Source: Cristatella mucedo (Eukaryota > Bryozoa > Phylactolaemata > Cristatellidae). From it: a stretch of 64,000 nt of DNA. The notes under the pieces were generated by a model, which had not been told where the DNA came from, ran no database searches, and saw only the letters and a list, made by a program, of their open reading frames with translations. Of this stretch, positions 12,862-23,965 are shown one piece after another (position 1 is the first letter of the stretch; the number at the start of each line of letters is the position of its first letter). Position numbers and translations under genes: made by a program. The stretch lies in assembly GCA_009760855.2 (NCBI GenBank), contig WPIO01000002.1, positions 6,501,001-6,565,000 on the forward strand, read 5' to 3'.

Positions 12862-13405
12862 CGACATAGAGATACACATGGACAGAGAGATAGACAGACA
12901 GAAAGACAGATATAAAGACAGACAGACAGATAGATAGCCAGATAGATAGATATATAAAGAGATAGTGAGAAAGAAATAGAGAGTGAGATTGAGAGTGAGA
13001 GTGAAAGAGAGAGTGAGAGACAGAGAGAGAGAGATAGAGAGAGAGGCAGAGAGACAGAGAGACGGAGAGACGGAGAGACAGAGAGACAGAGAGACAGAGA
13101 GACAGAGAGACAGAGAGACAGAGAGACAGAGAGACAGAGAGACAGAGAGACAGAGAGACAGAGAGACAGAGAGACAGAGAGACAGAGAGACAGAGAGACA
13201 GAGAGACAGAGAGACAGAGAGACAGAGAGACAGAGAGACAGAGAGACAGAGAGACAGAGAGATAGAGAGACAGAGAGACAGAGAGACAGAGAGACGGATA
13301 GACGGAGAGACAGAGAGACAGAGAGACAGAGAGAGAGACAGAGAGAGACAAAGAGACAGAGAGACAGAGAGACAGAGAGACAGAGAGACAGATAGACAGA
13401 GAGCC

Positions 13406-13451
<46 letters not shown>

Positions 13452-13540
13452 AGAGAGGGAGAGAGGGAGAGAGAGAGAGAGAGAGAGGGAGAGAGAGGGA
13501 GAGAGGGAGAGAAAGAGCGAGAAAGAGAGAGGGGGTAAAA
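12862..13540. repeat. GACAGAGA octamer minisatellite, about 680 bp
   Basis: The core at about 13045-13400 is a near-perfect tandem array of the octamer GAGAGACA. It is flanked by more degenerate GATA/GACA copies on the left and GAGAGGGA/(GA)n on the right. The array has no stop in several frames on both strands and yields spurious ORFs of about 205 and 247 codons (RETERQRD-type and SVSLSLCL-type). Confidence 0.95.
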
Positions 13541-14150
13541 GTTCACATGGAAGGGGCTCTAAGAACGTTCAGGTGCGGCTACTGCAGTATTGATCGATGA
13601 CGTCATTAATGCCTTATTGCGCAAGTCTTAATTGATACGGGCGTCGGCGAGTCCTGGAAACCGTGTTTGTAAACGCTGCTCAAATGATGGACAGTTGAGT
13701 CCGTAGTAGTTCAGATGCTTTAATCATCAGCACCTGCTCAATGTCTGCTGTCTGTCTACGAAGCCTGCTTTACCAACTGTGAGAAGGAAAAGAACGCTGT
13801 GACGTTCAGGAGCACTCTTCCTACCTCCGTCGCCCAGGTAAAGCTCCTTTTCCGAGCTTCTACACCACCAATGCATCTATTGTACTACTGTTTGTGAGCT
13901 TAGTGAGTGCAAATGCTGTTAGACTGTAATGGTTTGATCTTTGCCACCTTACTCACTAAGGACTTTAGTGGGCCAACTACGTCGCTTAAACAACAGGATC
14001 GGACAATCGGTTCCGATTATGGCATGCCAAAACCAGTGCTAACTTGAGTTCCGGCTGACCATTCCGACTCTCTAAACTTTCTTGCTTCAAAATCCTTTCT
14101 CACCTGAAAAGATGGGGTAGCAGGAATGGAGAGTAGCGCCTCAAAAAGAG
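13541..14150. other. No recognised feature
   Basis: Unique-looking sequence between two purine-rich arrays. No coding pattern or repeat family was recognised. Confidence 0.3.
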
Positions 14151-14268
<118 letters not shown>

Positions 14269-14464
14269 GGTGAGAGAGAAGACACACAGCGACCCCATGA
14301 CATCGTAACGTAATACAATCCTAACCTCGAAGGCATGTTGAGCCAAGTTGTCTTGACAGGCTCTCCAGTCCGTGAGAGCGATATGGCACCAGAGTAGCCG
14401 CTAACTGGCACCCTGACGTGGAAGCTCTAAACTAGCCTACACCGGCTCTCGTGACCGTCACTAG

Positions 14465-14658
14465 CTAAGGCAGGCCGAGTAGAACTGTCGGCCGGCGAGG
14501 GTCGCTCCTCGAGAAGTAAAGCATATCGACCATATCAGGACCACCAGAAAGATGGACCATCAAAGACAGGCTCTCCGTGGCATCAGGTGACTGCAAGGTA
14601 CCTGCCACACTCGAGCCATCCTTCAGCACAACTGAGGTTAAGTTCTGGGTTGGGTAGC
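14465..14658 (-). CDS. Candidate terminal exon of an unknown gene
   Basis: On the minus strand a good acceptor (pyrimidine-rich CATTCTTCCCTAG) precedes an open frame that runs 64 codons to a TAG. The reading is of mixed, non-repetitive composition and includes NLTSVVLKDGSSVAGTLQ and GGPDMVDMLYFSRSDPRR. I do not recognise the family; an Lsm/Sm-like fold is only a guess. No partner exon was found upstream. It could equally be a chance frame. Confidence 0.25.
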
Positions 14659-17227
14659 CTAGGGAAGAATGAGGTCGGGCCCGACTTGCGTTGTAATTGC
14701 CTCCCATGCATCTCAAGGCTAATTGAGTTTAGCTCGAGCACACGGAATCATTTGGCTGACTTGAGAGGTCGGAAAGCATCCTGGTCCCAGGATGCTATTC
14801 AAATTTTTAATCTTACTTCACAGAGATCGATTAAAGAAATCTTGCTCGTGTAGTGGCCAAACAGCCTTAGCGGATGTCATCCCGCTTCCAATTGGCCAAT
14901 TGCTGGATTTTCACCTGCATGCCTCCAGGTCACGGCGTGCGTACCAAAGTTCGTGTGCGAAACCTCTGGCCCTAGGCCCTAGTGGACAGTTTACACAATT
15001 ATTGAACTTCCACCACCCGCTGCTGACCTAAAGGATAACTTATTAGACTTTATCTATGAAATGAAACACCACCAGGAGTATTTCCCTCCATCGATGGTGA
15101 CAAGAGGCGGTTTTTCCAACCCTCATGCTCCGCGATTCCACATGCAATTACTTATGGGCGGGTACAGGCTTTCTAATCAGACACGCAGTCAAGTTATTTG
15201 CGTATTTGCTCTTGCGTTAAGTTAGGAAGAATCATACTTTGCTTTCACCCCATCCCCCAGTGAGATAAGATGCAGTGCATCAAACAGAGCATTCAGATGG
15301 GCAGCGCGGCTTAGTCTACTGTCTGGTCTTATGGATTTTCAGTCTCCAGCTCATAGATACTACGTAGATATTCTACCAGCGAAAGGATTTTTCTACCAAT
15401 CAGTTGTACACAAGCCATAAGCAAAGAGGCTGCTGCTCTAAGACTATATCTATCAGTAAGCATGAGGAGGTACCTAAAATATCCGCTCTCTAGTTACCAT
15501 ATATTGTACTGTAATTTCCACCTCATCCACACTAAGAGCGAGGCGTCCGATAAGCGATTTCTGCTTAGAAACCACTTACTGTATTGGCGTTTTTAGTGAA
15601 GGAATGCAATTACTGTGCAGCCGGTAATACACCTCACAGCGTGTCAGCGCTTTCCTGTGCTGTCGTTGTGTGTGCCATTCGTTCCATACACGCTACCCAG
15701 CCAAACTACCGAGCAGCTTGAAGTCTTTTACCGTGATACTTCACAGCTGGGAGCAGGCTTAGATATCGATCCTTTTGTTTCAATTTTCTTTCTGCATTGC
15801 TAACTAGGACGTAGCACTGCGGTAGAATAACTTGAGGAGTGCATAAAACTACCCAGCCACTATCATGGATCGAAACGGCGAACAAGAGTTACTGTGTCAT
15901 TTATATATCACGAAATCAGACAAGCATGCATGTGGCAAGACCCCTATTATCATAACAGTTGTACGCACCATCGACTTCGTGCGTCACCTAATGAGCTCAG
16001 AGCGGAATGCCACCGACGCTTGAGTCCAACTGCCTTAATCATGCTATCTACGCCATTCGTATATCAACTTTCCTTTCGGCGTACGTTCGAGCTAAATGCT
16101 GTGACCATTGTCCTTCTTAAGTCAACCGCATGACACCACGGCAGGTCTGGCCGATAGTAAACTGTCCGTGCAATGACCGCACAGTCTTTGTGTATTTAGA
16201 CCGCATGACAACCGGAACGGCAACTGCGGCACGTAGCTTTAAATCCCTCATTACGGTAGGAGCTTTAAGGCGCGTTTCCGAGACGGTGTTTTCAAAGTGA
16301 CCGCAATTAAATGGCGAAGCTCACTTTAGCCAATGTCTCAAGCAGGAGTTTGCCCTGGTCTTCATTTAAAGAGCTTGATACTGGGTGCACTGGAGAAAGT
16401 CTACGAGCTCCCAACCGAGCAATCGGTCGGCTCAGCACTGATCTTGTGTCAGCCTTCCATGTAAGGATATATATATTTATTTATTTATATATATATATAT
16501 ATCCTTTAAACAATACTTAACCATTCCCCAAATTATTCTGCTTGCCGCTGGCTGCGAAATGTGATGTACTCGCGGCGTCAAACTGAGTTAAAGAAGAACG
16601 ATGGGTTTTCAGGGGACGCCGATAAAATATTGGCACAACACATTTTCCAAGTGCTTCAGGGTGTCACTCCTGGAGTCAGGGCCTCTCAGTGGATTTCAGT
16701 TACAGTGCAGCAAAGTGCATCTTTATCATATGCGTCTTTATGTTAGCGGTTTAACGACTTAGACATGGCTGATCTTGATGTGGGTTGCAGAGCATCACTG
16801 AAGTAGCCCACGTTGAAGTACACAGGCTGTGGCTGATTTAATCATACCTTATCTGCTCCGCCCAGTTCGCATGTATTGTTGTTTTGACGTCGATGTTATA
16901 GCAGCTACTACTCATAATGCAGTGAAATTATAAATGCAATCGGGAGCTTCAAAACGTTAGTTTCGGATTGTCTGGCGTCGGCCGGTGACGTCGAAGCTCC
17001 GGCACCCATGCAACCCATGGGCATGCAACCGACTACTTGGTGAACCAATTGGTGAACTCACTGTCAGTGAACTGGCAGGAGTTTCAAATCAGTTGTTATG
17101 CTCTCTCATGAGCGTCGAGCTTGAGCTCAGTACCAACATTTTCGAAACAGCGAGGCCAACAGTTAACATGCAAAGTTTAGCTATACGCTCTGGTGACTTC
17201 AGCCAACTGAGCTGCTAGCCAGAAAAT
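14659..17227. other. Unassigned, repeat-poor region
   Basis: No domain, RNA gene or known repeat was recognised. A TA-rich patch lies at about 16468-16502. Short frames show no family resemblance. Confidence 0.35.
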
Positions 17228-17392
17228 ACGAAACCGAACAAGGTTGGCCTAGAGGTTAAGGTGAGCATCTTCGATGACCGAGGTCAAGGTGAATGCGTGT
17301 CGAGACCGAGGTTGTGGGCTCGAGCAATGTGGCGTATGTGAAGTGCCAGGATAGAGATTAAGTTCTCTTAAGGTGCTATAAAAAATAATTAT
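17228..17392 (+). mobile_element. tRNA-derived SINE, family A
   Basis: A tRNA-like head with an A-box-like GGCCTAGAGGTTAAGG and a B-box-like GTTGTGGGCTCGAG is followed by the family tail, GTGAAGTGCCAGGATAGAGA then GTTCTCTTAAGGTGCTATA and an A/T-rich end. Sequence and order match the minus-strand copies at 53.3 and 59.8 kb. Confidence 0.75.
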
Positions 17393-20003
17393 GTATGTTT
17401 TTATTCCTACTCCGATTCACTGAGCGCTCCTTTAAATCGCAAGCAGTGCAATCGAAAACTAGGCTTACACGAGTTGTCAACGTTTCACTGCATATGTCCG
17501 CGATCAAACAGCATTGCATATGACATGCTTGTAGAAGATCACAATTACGGCGCAATAGGATTTCAGGCTGAACGACCACTAGATATTCATCGGATAATAA
17601 TTATTACAGGCGACATGTTTACCGTGATGATGTATCGGAAGCGTGACCCCACGGTAGCAGGTTACGTGACCCCACGGTAGCAGGTAATCACGATTATGGA
17701 AAATTGCCATCAAAAGCTGCAGAGCGGCACTTTGTGTCAACCACGTCGCAATAACGTGGGCTGAGAAGACAGCACGGAAGTATTGGCTAGAAGCGCTGTT
17801 TTTTTGGAATTCGAAGCAGGTACTAGTTGCTACTACAGCTGCATCGTCAGGAGAATACCACTAGGGGCAGTCTCACTTGCAAATTAAGGCTTGTGATTAG
17901 CAATTGCTGGAACAGAGCACATTGCCTGCCCTTGAGTAGGTAGTAATAGCACAGACTCCTGCATATACCTCAAAGAGACAGCAATTAACCGGATCGGTGG
18001 TGCTTTTCTCAAGATTACAACTTGATGAGTAGATCAGTGGTACGAAAGAAGCTAGCTTTAAAAAACACTGCAAAAGCTATGGAGAAAACGGGTATGAATT
18101 AAGGCAATAATCATCATCCTAGCGTCCGTTGGATTTATTACCCTATCTCATACCATGTACCAGAAATTATCGATTAATTTTGTTACTATAGCTGTTTTCT
18201 GAAGGTTTACTGCCATTAACCCATCATGCACTTCAGAAAAAGTATTCTTTTTATATGGTGACAAGCAGCTAGAGATAAATGAAGGTGTATGACGACTTGC
18301 ATAGCTCTTCGATCGCCGGAAATTTGTAGCCACTGCCGATCGTTAGCGACCTCATGCTCTCTTCATGAATTTTAAACTTTAACCGACAGCATTTCCACTT
18401 AAGTTTTCATGCAATACATATTTGAATAACATGTACGTATACACAGGCATGTATTTGTTTAAAAAGAATACCTCGGACTTGGAACATCTTTGTGTGTACA
18501 CAAGTTTCTTTCAAAGTCCATCATTCGTCTGAATGCTTTTTAAGCCACGAGAACAAAAAAATGCAATTTGATTAGGAAAACGTCACTTGTCCATTACTGT
18601 AGACATTAGGGTTCTTAGGAAGCCTAGAGCTTGGTATACAATAACACTTCAGGCAGTATTGCATGCGGAAGATAATCTTAGCTGCCACTACGAAAGCTAA
18701 GCGAGACTTGTATACTCAAAAATAAAACCAAGCATATACTATGAAAAATTTGAAATCAAATCAGCTAAAGCGAACGAATGTGCTGCTATTTCAGGCTATG
18801 CAGTCTTAATCCTTCACATTTTGTCGCATCTGCCCAATGACAGAGCAGCCGCGGATGACTGCTAAAAAACTATTAGCCATAATTTCTTACATCAAATTTG
18901 CTTGCTGGTCTGGCCTGCCAAATTGCTACAACGTCCTCCGTGAACTGACTGCCATTAGTTTTTCGCGAATTCGAGAAAGAAGTCCTGATTTTCAAACTGC
19001 GAAACAACAATATTTGATCCCAATTCGGTCGAGTGCACCGGATCCCAGTGAAATGTCAATACCCACAGGTGTGAGTGTACGAGGCAATTGCATCAGGAGC
19101 ACCACAGATTGACGTGCGACCCCATCATTGAAAATGCACGTGCATAAATATTCTTAAGTCACATTCATGTTACTTCATACACCAGTAACTACGTCATTTA
19201 AAAGAAAAAACGCATACACTGAGTTATTACAGAGGCATTTACAAGAGGCAAAGGTTTCGGTAAAAATCTGAGCTTTAATATGTCTAGTCGAGAGATATTT
19301 TATCTGGATATAGCCAGCTTAAGATGCTCAATGTAAATCAAATTTCTTACCAGAGTTCATTTATTTTTTGGTTTTGGTCAGAGCTCACTAATTGCAAGCG
19401 CAGGTAAAGAAAGCTCCCGGCTTCCCTGAGAAACCAAATGGCTTCGGCCTCGCTCGTACTCTTTTTCATATTCCGTAGCTAGGAGTTGTCTTAATGCCGA
19501 GCACAACAGTTCCCCTTGTTTGATCGGCGATCTCACATTTTCTAGACCAAATACGAAGCCCGACTAAAGAAACCTATAAATACACATTGTCAGGATTTAC
19601 TAAGCTAATGTTCTTCGTTTGCTTGTACTTCCGTCTGCAACTTCAGAAAACCACTCGAGGACTAAGCCGGAAAGTTGTATATATCCCACTGAAGGTGTTA
19701 ACGGCTGTCGGTGCAAATAGGGCATCCGAAAGATTTCAAATACGCCTGGGAGGGACCAAAGGTTAAAGCAGACGCACTCAGCTTGGCCCCACCTTAGAGA
19801 CTGCGAACGGACACGTGAGTGGGTGGACGAGAAACAAATTTCAGCAATTTGTACCGGGCCGCACTTCACTACAGTCGATCGGAGGCAGGCCGACAAGTGA
19901 TCAGACACTTTGCTTCAAGCCCTACGTTCATACTCCTCGTGTGGGTGGTCAACTGGGAAATGACAGATGCCTGCCTATATGAGGCCATGCAAGGATATGT
20001 GGC
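17393..20003. other. AT-rich, nothing recognised
   Basis: A short direct duplication of GTGACCCCACGGTAGCAG lies at about 17643-17684. No gene or classified repeat could be supported. Confidence 0.35.
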
Positions 20004-20192
20004 GTGACTTGCCAACTCAATCGCAGCAGTTTTTTCAAAGTCGACCGAGTCGTCATTCCTCGGGACCATCGCCAAAAGGCTGTAAAATACTTACATGAAG
20101 GTCATGCGAGAGTCGTCAATATTACCTCGCTCGCCGAAACCTCGGTCTACTGGCCTGGCTACGTAAATGACACCGAGTACGTGGTGGCATAA
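20004..20192 (+). pseudogene. Ty3/Gypsy integrase N-terminal (HHCC) remnant
   Basis: The frame reads VVIPRDHRQKAVKYLHEGHA and then SLAETSVYWPGYVNDTEYVV. This matches the zinc-binding start of Gypsy integrases (H..GH...K....VYWPG...D). A stop interrupts before the expected C..C pair. No RT or RNase H was recognised upstream, so it is a truncated relic. It lies 330 bp left of the LTR element at 20524 and may or may not belong to it. Confidence 0.7.
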
Positions 20193-20523
20193 TGGCAGCA
20201 GTTAGTTTCAAGAGAACCAGAAGGCTAGCCGACCTATGGGTCGCCTGTTGCCACTTAGTGAGCGAGCATTGGCACCTTGCTTGGCAGCACCGTCACTTGT
20301 TTGCCGGTTGGTGGCTGTCAGTGAGCGACAGTCTGTGAAGACACTATCAGTTTCTATTTCTAGGCGAGAAGGTACAACAGGAAAGAAGTTGATCCCGACC
20401 AAAGTCGCCATATACTGCAACTCACAGATATCTTACCTCCAGATACTATCTATAGGGCATGTTATCAAACGTAATCAGTGATCACTTCTGAAATTTATGC
20501 GTCGATACATCGAGCCCCATGCA

Positions 20524-20766
20524 TGTAGTTTGAGTGTAGGCCGGCTCCTCTAATGAGCCTGTGATGTGGCATGGACACTGGCCGGTAACCGCTGGTGTCC
20601 AGATGGTGGATTCACCATCAGGATCGGCCGCTGCACAGTTGTGGTCCTCGATTAATCATCGGGATCAACCGGAGGAGTGGAAGGGAACTCTAATGTGAGA
20701 AGGGGGCGAAGGCAGTCGTGCGTCTTGCTGCTCCGTGCCTTGTACAATAAACCGTTGGCGTTGTTC
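20524..20766 (+). repeat. Left LTR
   Basis: 243 bp, beginning TGTAGTTTGAGTG and ending GGCGTTGTTC. It contains a polyadenylation signal at 20746-20751. It does not end in canonical CA, so the exact border could be off by a base or two. A possible primer-binding site beginning TGGCTCACTGATGG starts six bases further on. Confidence 0.85.
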
Positions 20767-20767
20767 A

Positions 20768-22062
20768 TCGGCTGGCTCACTGATGGGCGAACCGAACCTC
20801 AAGCTATTTTGTGGGATGGAGCCGATGACGCCCTGGGAGATGTCTTGCGCAGCGTCCCTAGGCTTCGATGGCTTCGGAGACTTCGTTGGCTGGCTGCTGA
20901 ACATCGAGAGGAAGATCGAGAAAAGTGGCTATGAACAGAGTGAGTGCCACTTGTTTTTGCTCCTTGCTCCTTGCAAGGCGGGGCCTTCACGTTTGCCTCG
21001 GGGCTCCCGCAGGAAGTTCAGGATGACTATGCCAAGCTTCGCGAGGCCCTAGTGAGGGCATTCACCTCGCCGGCCGGTAGAGCGTGATTGCTGCACGCTG
21101 ATCGGGTAAAGGCTGGTCGGACTGAGAGGGCCGACAGGAACGACCGGAAGCGGCAGCAGCGGCTACCGACTGTGTGCCAGGCGACAGAGGTTTGTCAGGC
21201 TGCCACCCCGTGGCGGCAGGCAACGGCTATCAAAGCGGTGACGGTTGGTCAGGCTGCGATGGTGTTCCACGAAGCAACGGCGTTGTGGGAGGCAACGGTC
21301 AGCGGTGTGGCTGAGGCGATGGAGAGTGAGACGGTGCACGGAGAGGCGGCAGCGTCTGCGTGGAAGGCGGCGGCGTCCTCGTGGAAGGCAGCGGCGTCCG
21401 CGACAGAGTCGGCGGCGTCCGCGACATGGTTGGCGGCGTCCGCGCGGAAGTCGGCGGCATCCGCGACAGAGTCGGTGGCGTCCAGGTGGAAGGCGGCGGT
21501 GGCACCCACGACCGAGTCGGCGGCGGCGTCCCCGGCAGAGTCGGCGGCATCCGCGACAGAGTCAGCGGCATCCGCGTGGTAGGCGGCGTCGGCACCCGCG
21601 ACAGATTCGGCGGCGGCGTCCGCCAGAGAGGTAGTGGCCGGCCATACAGCGAAAGCCATGAAGGTGACGTTGGCCTGCGACCAGCCGGTGGGCTGTGACG
21701 CGGCACAGGCAGGAGAGTGTGTGCAGACCGAAGAGTCTGCACAGGCCGGAGAGTGTGTGCAGACTATTCAGTCTGCACAGGACGGAGAGGCTGTACAGGA
21801 GGGAGAATCTGTGGAAGCCGAGGAGACTGTGCAGGCCGGAGAGGCTGCTCAGGTTGGAGAGGGTACGCAGGACGTTGAAGCAGCTGCGTATATCGGAGAC
21901 GCTGCGGAAGAATCGGCAGAGGCGGATGGAGCGACGGCGGTTGGTGTCCGGAAAACAGTGGCTGTGGACGTCAGCTCGATGACGATAGTCGGTGGCTCAC
22001 GTTGCCGGCTGGTCGCAAAATGCCGTGCACCAGCTCGCCTCTTGCGATCAGCCGTCAGGTAG
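20768..22062 (+). pseudogene. gag-like reading frame with alanine-rich and 36-bp repeat tail
   Basis: Just after the left LTR a frame resembles a Gypsy gag capsid N-terminus: GFGDFVGWLLNIERKIEKSG, then after a shift near 20975, FTFASGLPQEVQDDYAKLRE and VRAFTSPAG. The second frame continues past a TGA (about 21084) and a TAG (21580) to 22062. Between 21330 and 21600 it reads as repeats of AASATES/AASAWK type. Between 21705 and 21890 it reads as 12-residue repeats such as QAGECVQTEESA. No CCHC knuckle was found. Only one frameshift and two stops separate it from a continuous frame, which fits a fairly recent insertion. Confidence 0.65.
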
Positions 22063-22238
22063 ACTGTGGGGTCAGCTATTGATGCTAGCTACCACGTTGA
22101 GGATGTGTAGGGTCTAGTTTGCATCGTTTATAGATAGGCTCGTTCATTGCTGCTTAGATAGGCTCGTTCATGCTGCCCTGTACGTTGCAGCTACGTGTGT
22201 TGGTGCTGCAAACTTATGACCTTAAGGTCAAGGGGGCG

Positions 22239-22481
22239 TGTAGTTTGAGTGTAGGCCGGCTCCTCTAATGAGCCTGTGATGTGGCATGGACACTGGCCGG
22301 TAACTGCTGGTGTCCAGATGGTGGATTCACCGTCAGGATCGGCCGCTGCACAGTTGTGGTCCTCGATTAATCATCAGGGTCAACCGGAGGAGTGGAAGGG
22401 AACTCTAATGTGAGAAGGGGGCGAAGGCAGTCGTGCGTCCTACTGCTCCGTGCCTTTTACAATAAACCGTTGGCGTTGTTC
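22239..22481 (+). repeat. Right LTR
   Basis: 243 bp, same length and ends as the left copy, with seven substitutions between them. The flanking base after the repeat differs from that after the left LTR, which fixes the border at GTTGTTC. Confidence 0.85.
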
Positions 22482-22599
22482 TGGGCCAGCATTCTGTATG
22501 CCAAACCACAATGCAAAATGCCGTAATCTACTGCTTAGTTGCTACGTGGGTGATGTGTTTACAGAGGTTCGGTGCTCGCTCTTGACGGTCCAGATTGTC

Positions 22600-22690
22600 G
22601 TTCGGTGGGTGATTATGCATTGCCCACTGCAAGCTGTGGAGGCCGCCGTAAAGGCTCTTCTGGCGCTATATAAGTGAGGCTGTTAGATTT
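22600..22690 (+). mobile_element. SINE family B, 3' fragment
   Basis: GGTGGGTGATTATGCATTG, then TGCAAGCTGTGGAGG and GGCTCTTCTGGCGCTATATA, matches in order the 3' body of the SINE at 40655-40812. The tRNA-like head is missing. Confidence 0.6.
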
Positions 22691-22739
22691 TCTTACCATA
22701 TATTCTTCCTTAACATGCGAAAATTTTCGAAAAGGTTGT

Positions 22740-23760
22740 CCCTAAGCAGATTGAGGAACAAATTGACTGAAATAAATTCTCATAAAACTGCAGTCGGTAT
22801 TCAAGTTACAACACTCCAATGAAACTGCTCTTCTCCATGTGACCAACGACATTCTGAGCCGTGACGAAGATGTTAACGTCACTACACTGGTCCTGCTTGG
22901 TATGTTTCCTGTTGTTATCATTATTTTTGTCATGTATTTCTTACTTGAACAAATCAGAACAACGATCGGTCTGGGAGATGCGGCTCTGGCATGGTTAACA
23001 TTGTAAGCATGTAACAACTGATAAAATGAATTCGTGGCTTTAACGATTCAATCCTGGATATCATTCAAATTGTTGTCTTATTACGAAACGATGATGGTAC
23101 GGAACTCCTACTCTTTGGACGACATAAGCATGCGGCAGGACTATGAGCATTGGTTCTGCTAAGCATGCCGCAGAGGCTGGCTAAAGATATTACTAGGTCA
23201 CTGGTTCTGTCTAGACCTGACTTATGTAATTTATCTTTGGTTGGCCTGCCACACAAACCATTAAGCCTATTTGCATCTTCGTACGAATATGGTTGCAAGG
23301 TTGGTCCACAAATCCAAGAGGCTTAAACATGTGTCTCCTTCACTGAAAGAGCGAGATAGCTCGCAGTTGATTTGCAGATACAGAGCGAACTTCTTACTTC
23401 GGCACATAAAGCCCTTCATGGCTTGGCTTCTTCACAGCTGGTTGACATGCTGCACCAGTTTCAGCCGTCTCGTTGGAAAATACATTACATGTTCCTCTCG
23501 TTTTAAAGACGGCTTTTGCTCAGCAGATTTTCGACTGTGTAACTCACTTCCACAGTTCCTACGAAATTACGCGTTCTTTCCTTCCAGATGGCGACTGTGA
23601 CGCAGCTGTCTCTTCCGTCCTGAGCCACTACTCACCTGCTACTCACTCCTCAACAGCCCTCCTGACTGCGCTATGCTTCCCACTTTCCCTCTGTTGCTTG
23701 CTGTGAACTCCATTGGTAATCGCGCGGCGCCGAAAGCTGCTTCGGCTGTGTGCCCAATAA
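22740..23760 (+). mobile_element. CR1/L2-type LINE fragment (RT and C-terminus)
   Basis: Plus-strand frames show the RT block STETALLHVTNDILS followed by a decayed TTLVLL. Further on comes the typical LINE C-terminal domain: NMVARLVHKSKRLKHVSPSL, then CSADFRLCNSLPQFLRN. Several shifts separate the pieces and an internal segment is missing. It is non-functional. Confidence 0.8.
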
Positions 23761-23849
23761 AAAAAGTCTCGAGCGTAACGTCCATTTAGTCCTTGCGGAT
23801 GCCTGAAGTTACAGACGGAGACACGTTACGTTACTTTACATTCTCATTT

Positions 23850-23965
23850 AGCACGTTACCATTGAACATTCGATCGTGCTTCATTTGCAGCAAATGTAAA
23901 GTGCTAAGAAAGAGATCGGGCTCTCTGAGGGTGCTATAACAAATGTATCAACGGTACTCTATTAT
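23850..23965 (+). mobile_element. LINE 3' tail fragment
   Basis: AGCACGTTACCATTGAACAT, then CAGCAAATGTAAAGTGCTAA and CTCTGAGGGTGCTATAACAA before a TATTATTAT end. It resembles the end of the LINE at 56.1-57.2 kb and the tails of the minus-strand copies at 26.7 and 58.0 kb. Confidence 0.65.

Larger units (their letters stand above)
20524..22481 (+). mobile_element. Compact LTR retrotransposon carrying only gag-like sequence
   Basis: Two direct repeats of 243 bp each (20524-20766, 22239-22481) differ at 7 positions, about 97% identity. They start TGTAG and hold AATAAA near the 3' end (20746-20751 in the left copy). A purine-rich tract, AAGGTCAAGGGGG, sits directly before the right LTR, as a polypurine primer should. 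The internal part is only 1472 bp and has no protease, RT, RNase H or integrase motif. No target-site duplication is obvious. The organisation matches the non-autonomous class called TR-GAG in plants, which would rely on an autonomous Gypsy element for enzymes. Confidence 0.85.

Noticed and set aside
12983-13600. 205-codon Arg/Glu/Gln frame and 247-codon Ser/Leu frame on the opposite strand
   Set aside because: Both are translations of the GAGAGACA octamer array, with no non-repetitive coding sequence.
21249-21742. Long minus-strand frames over the LTR element (Ala/Asp and Pro/Thr rich)
   Set aside because: Antisense shadows of the GC-rich tandem repeats; the gag resemblance is on the plus strand.
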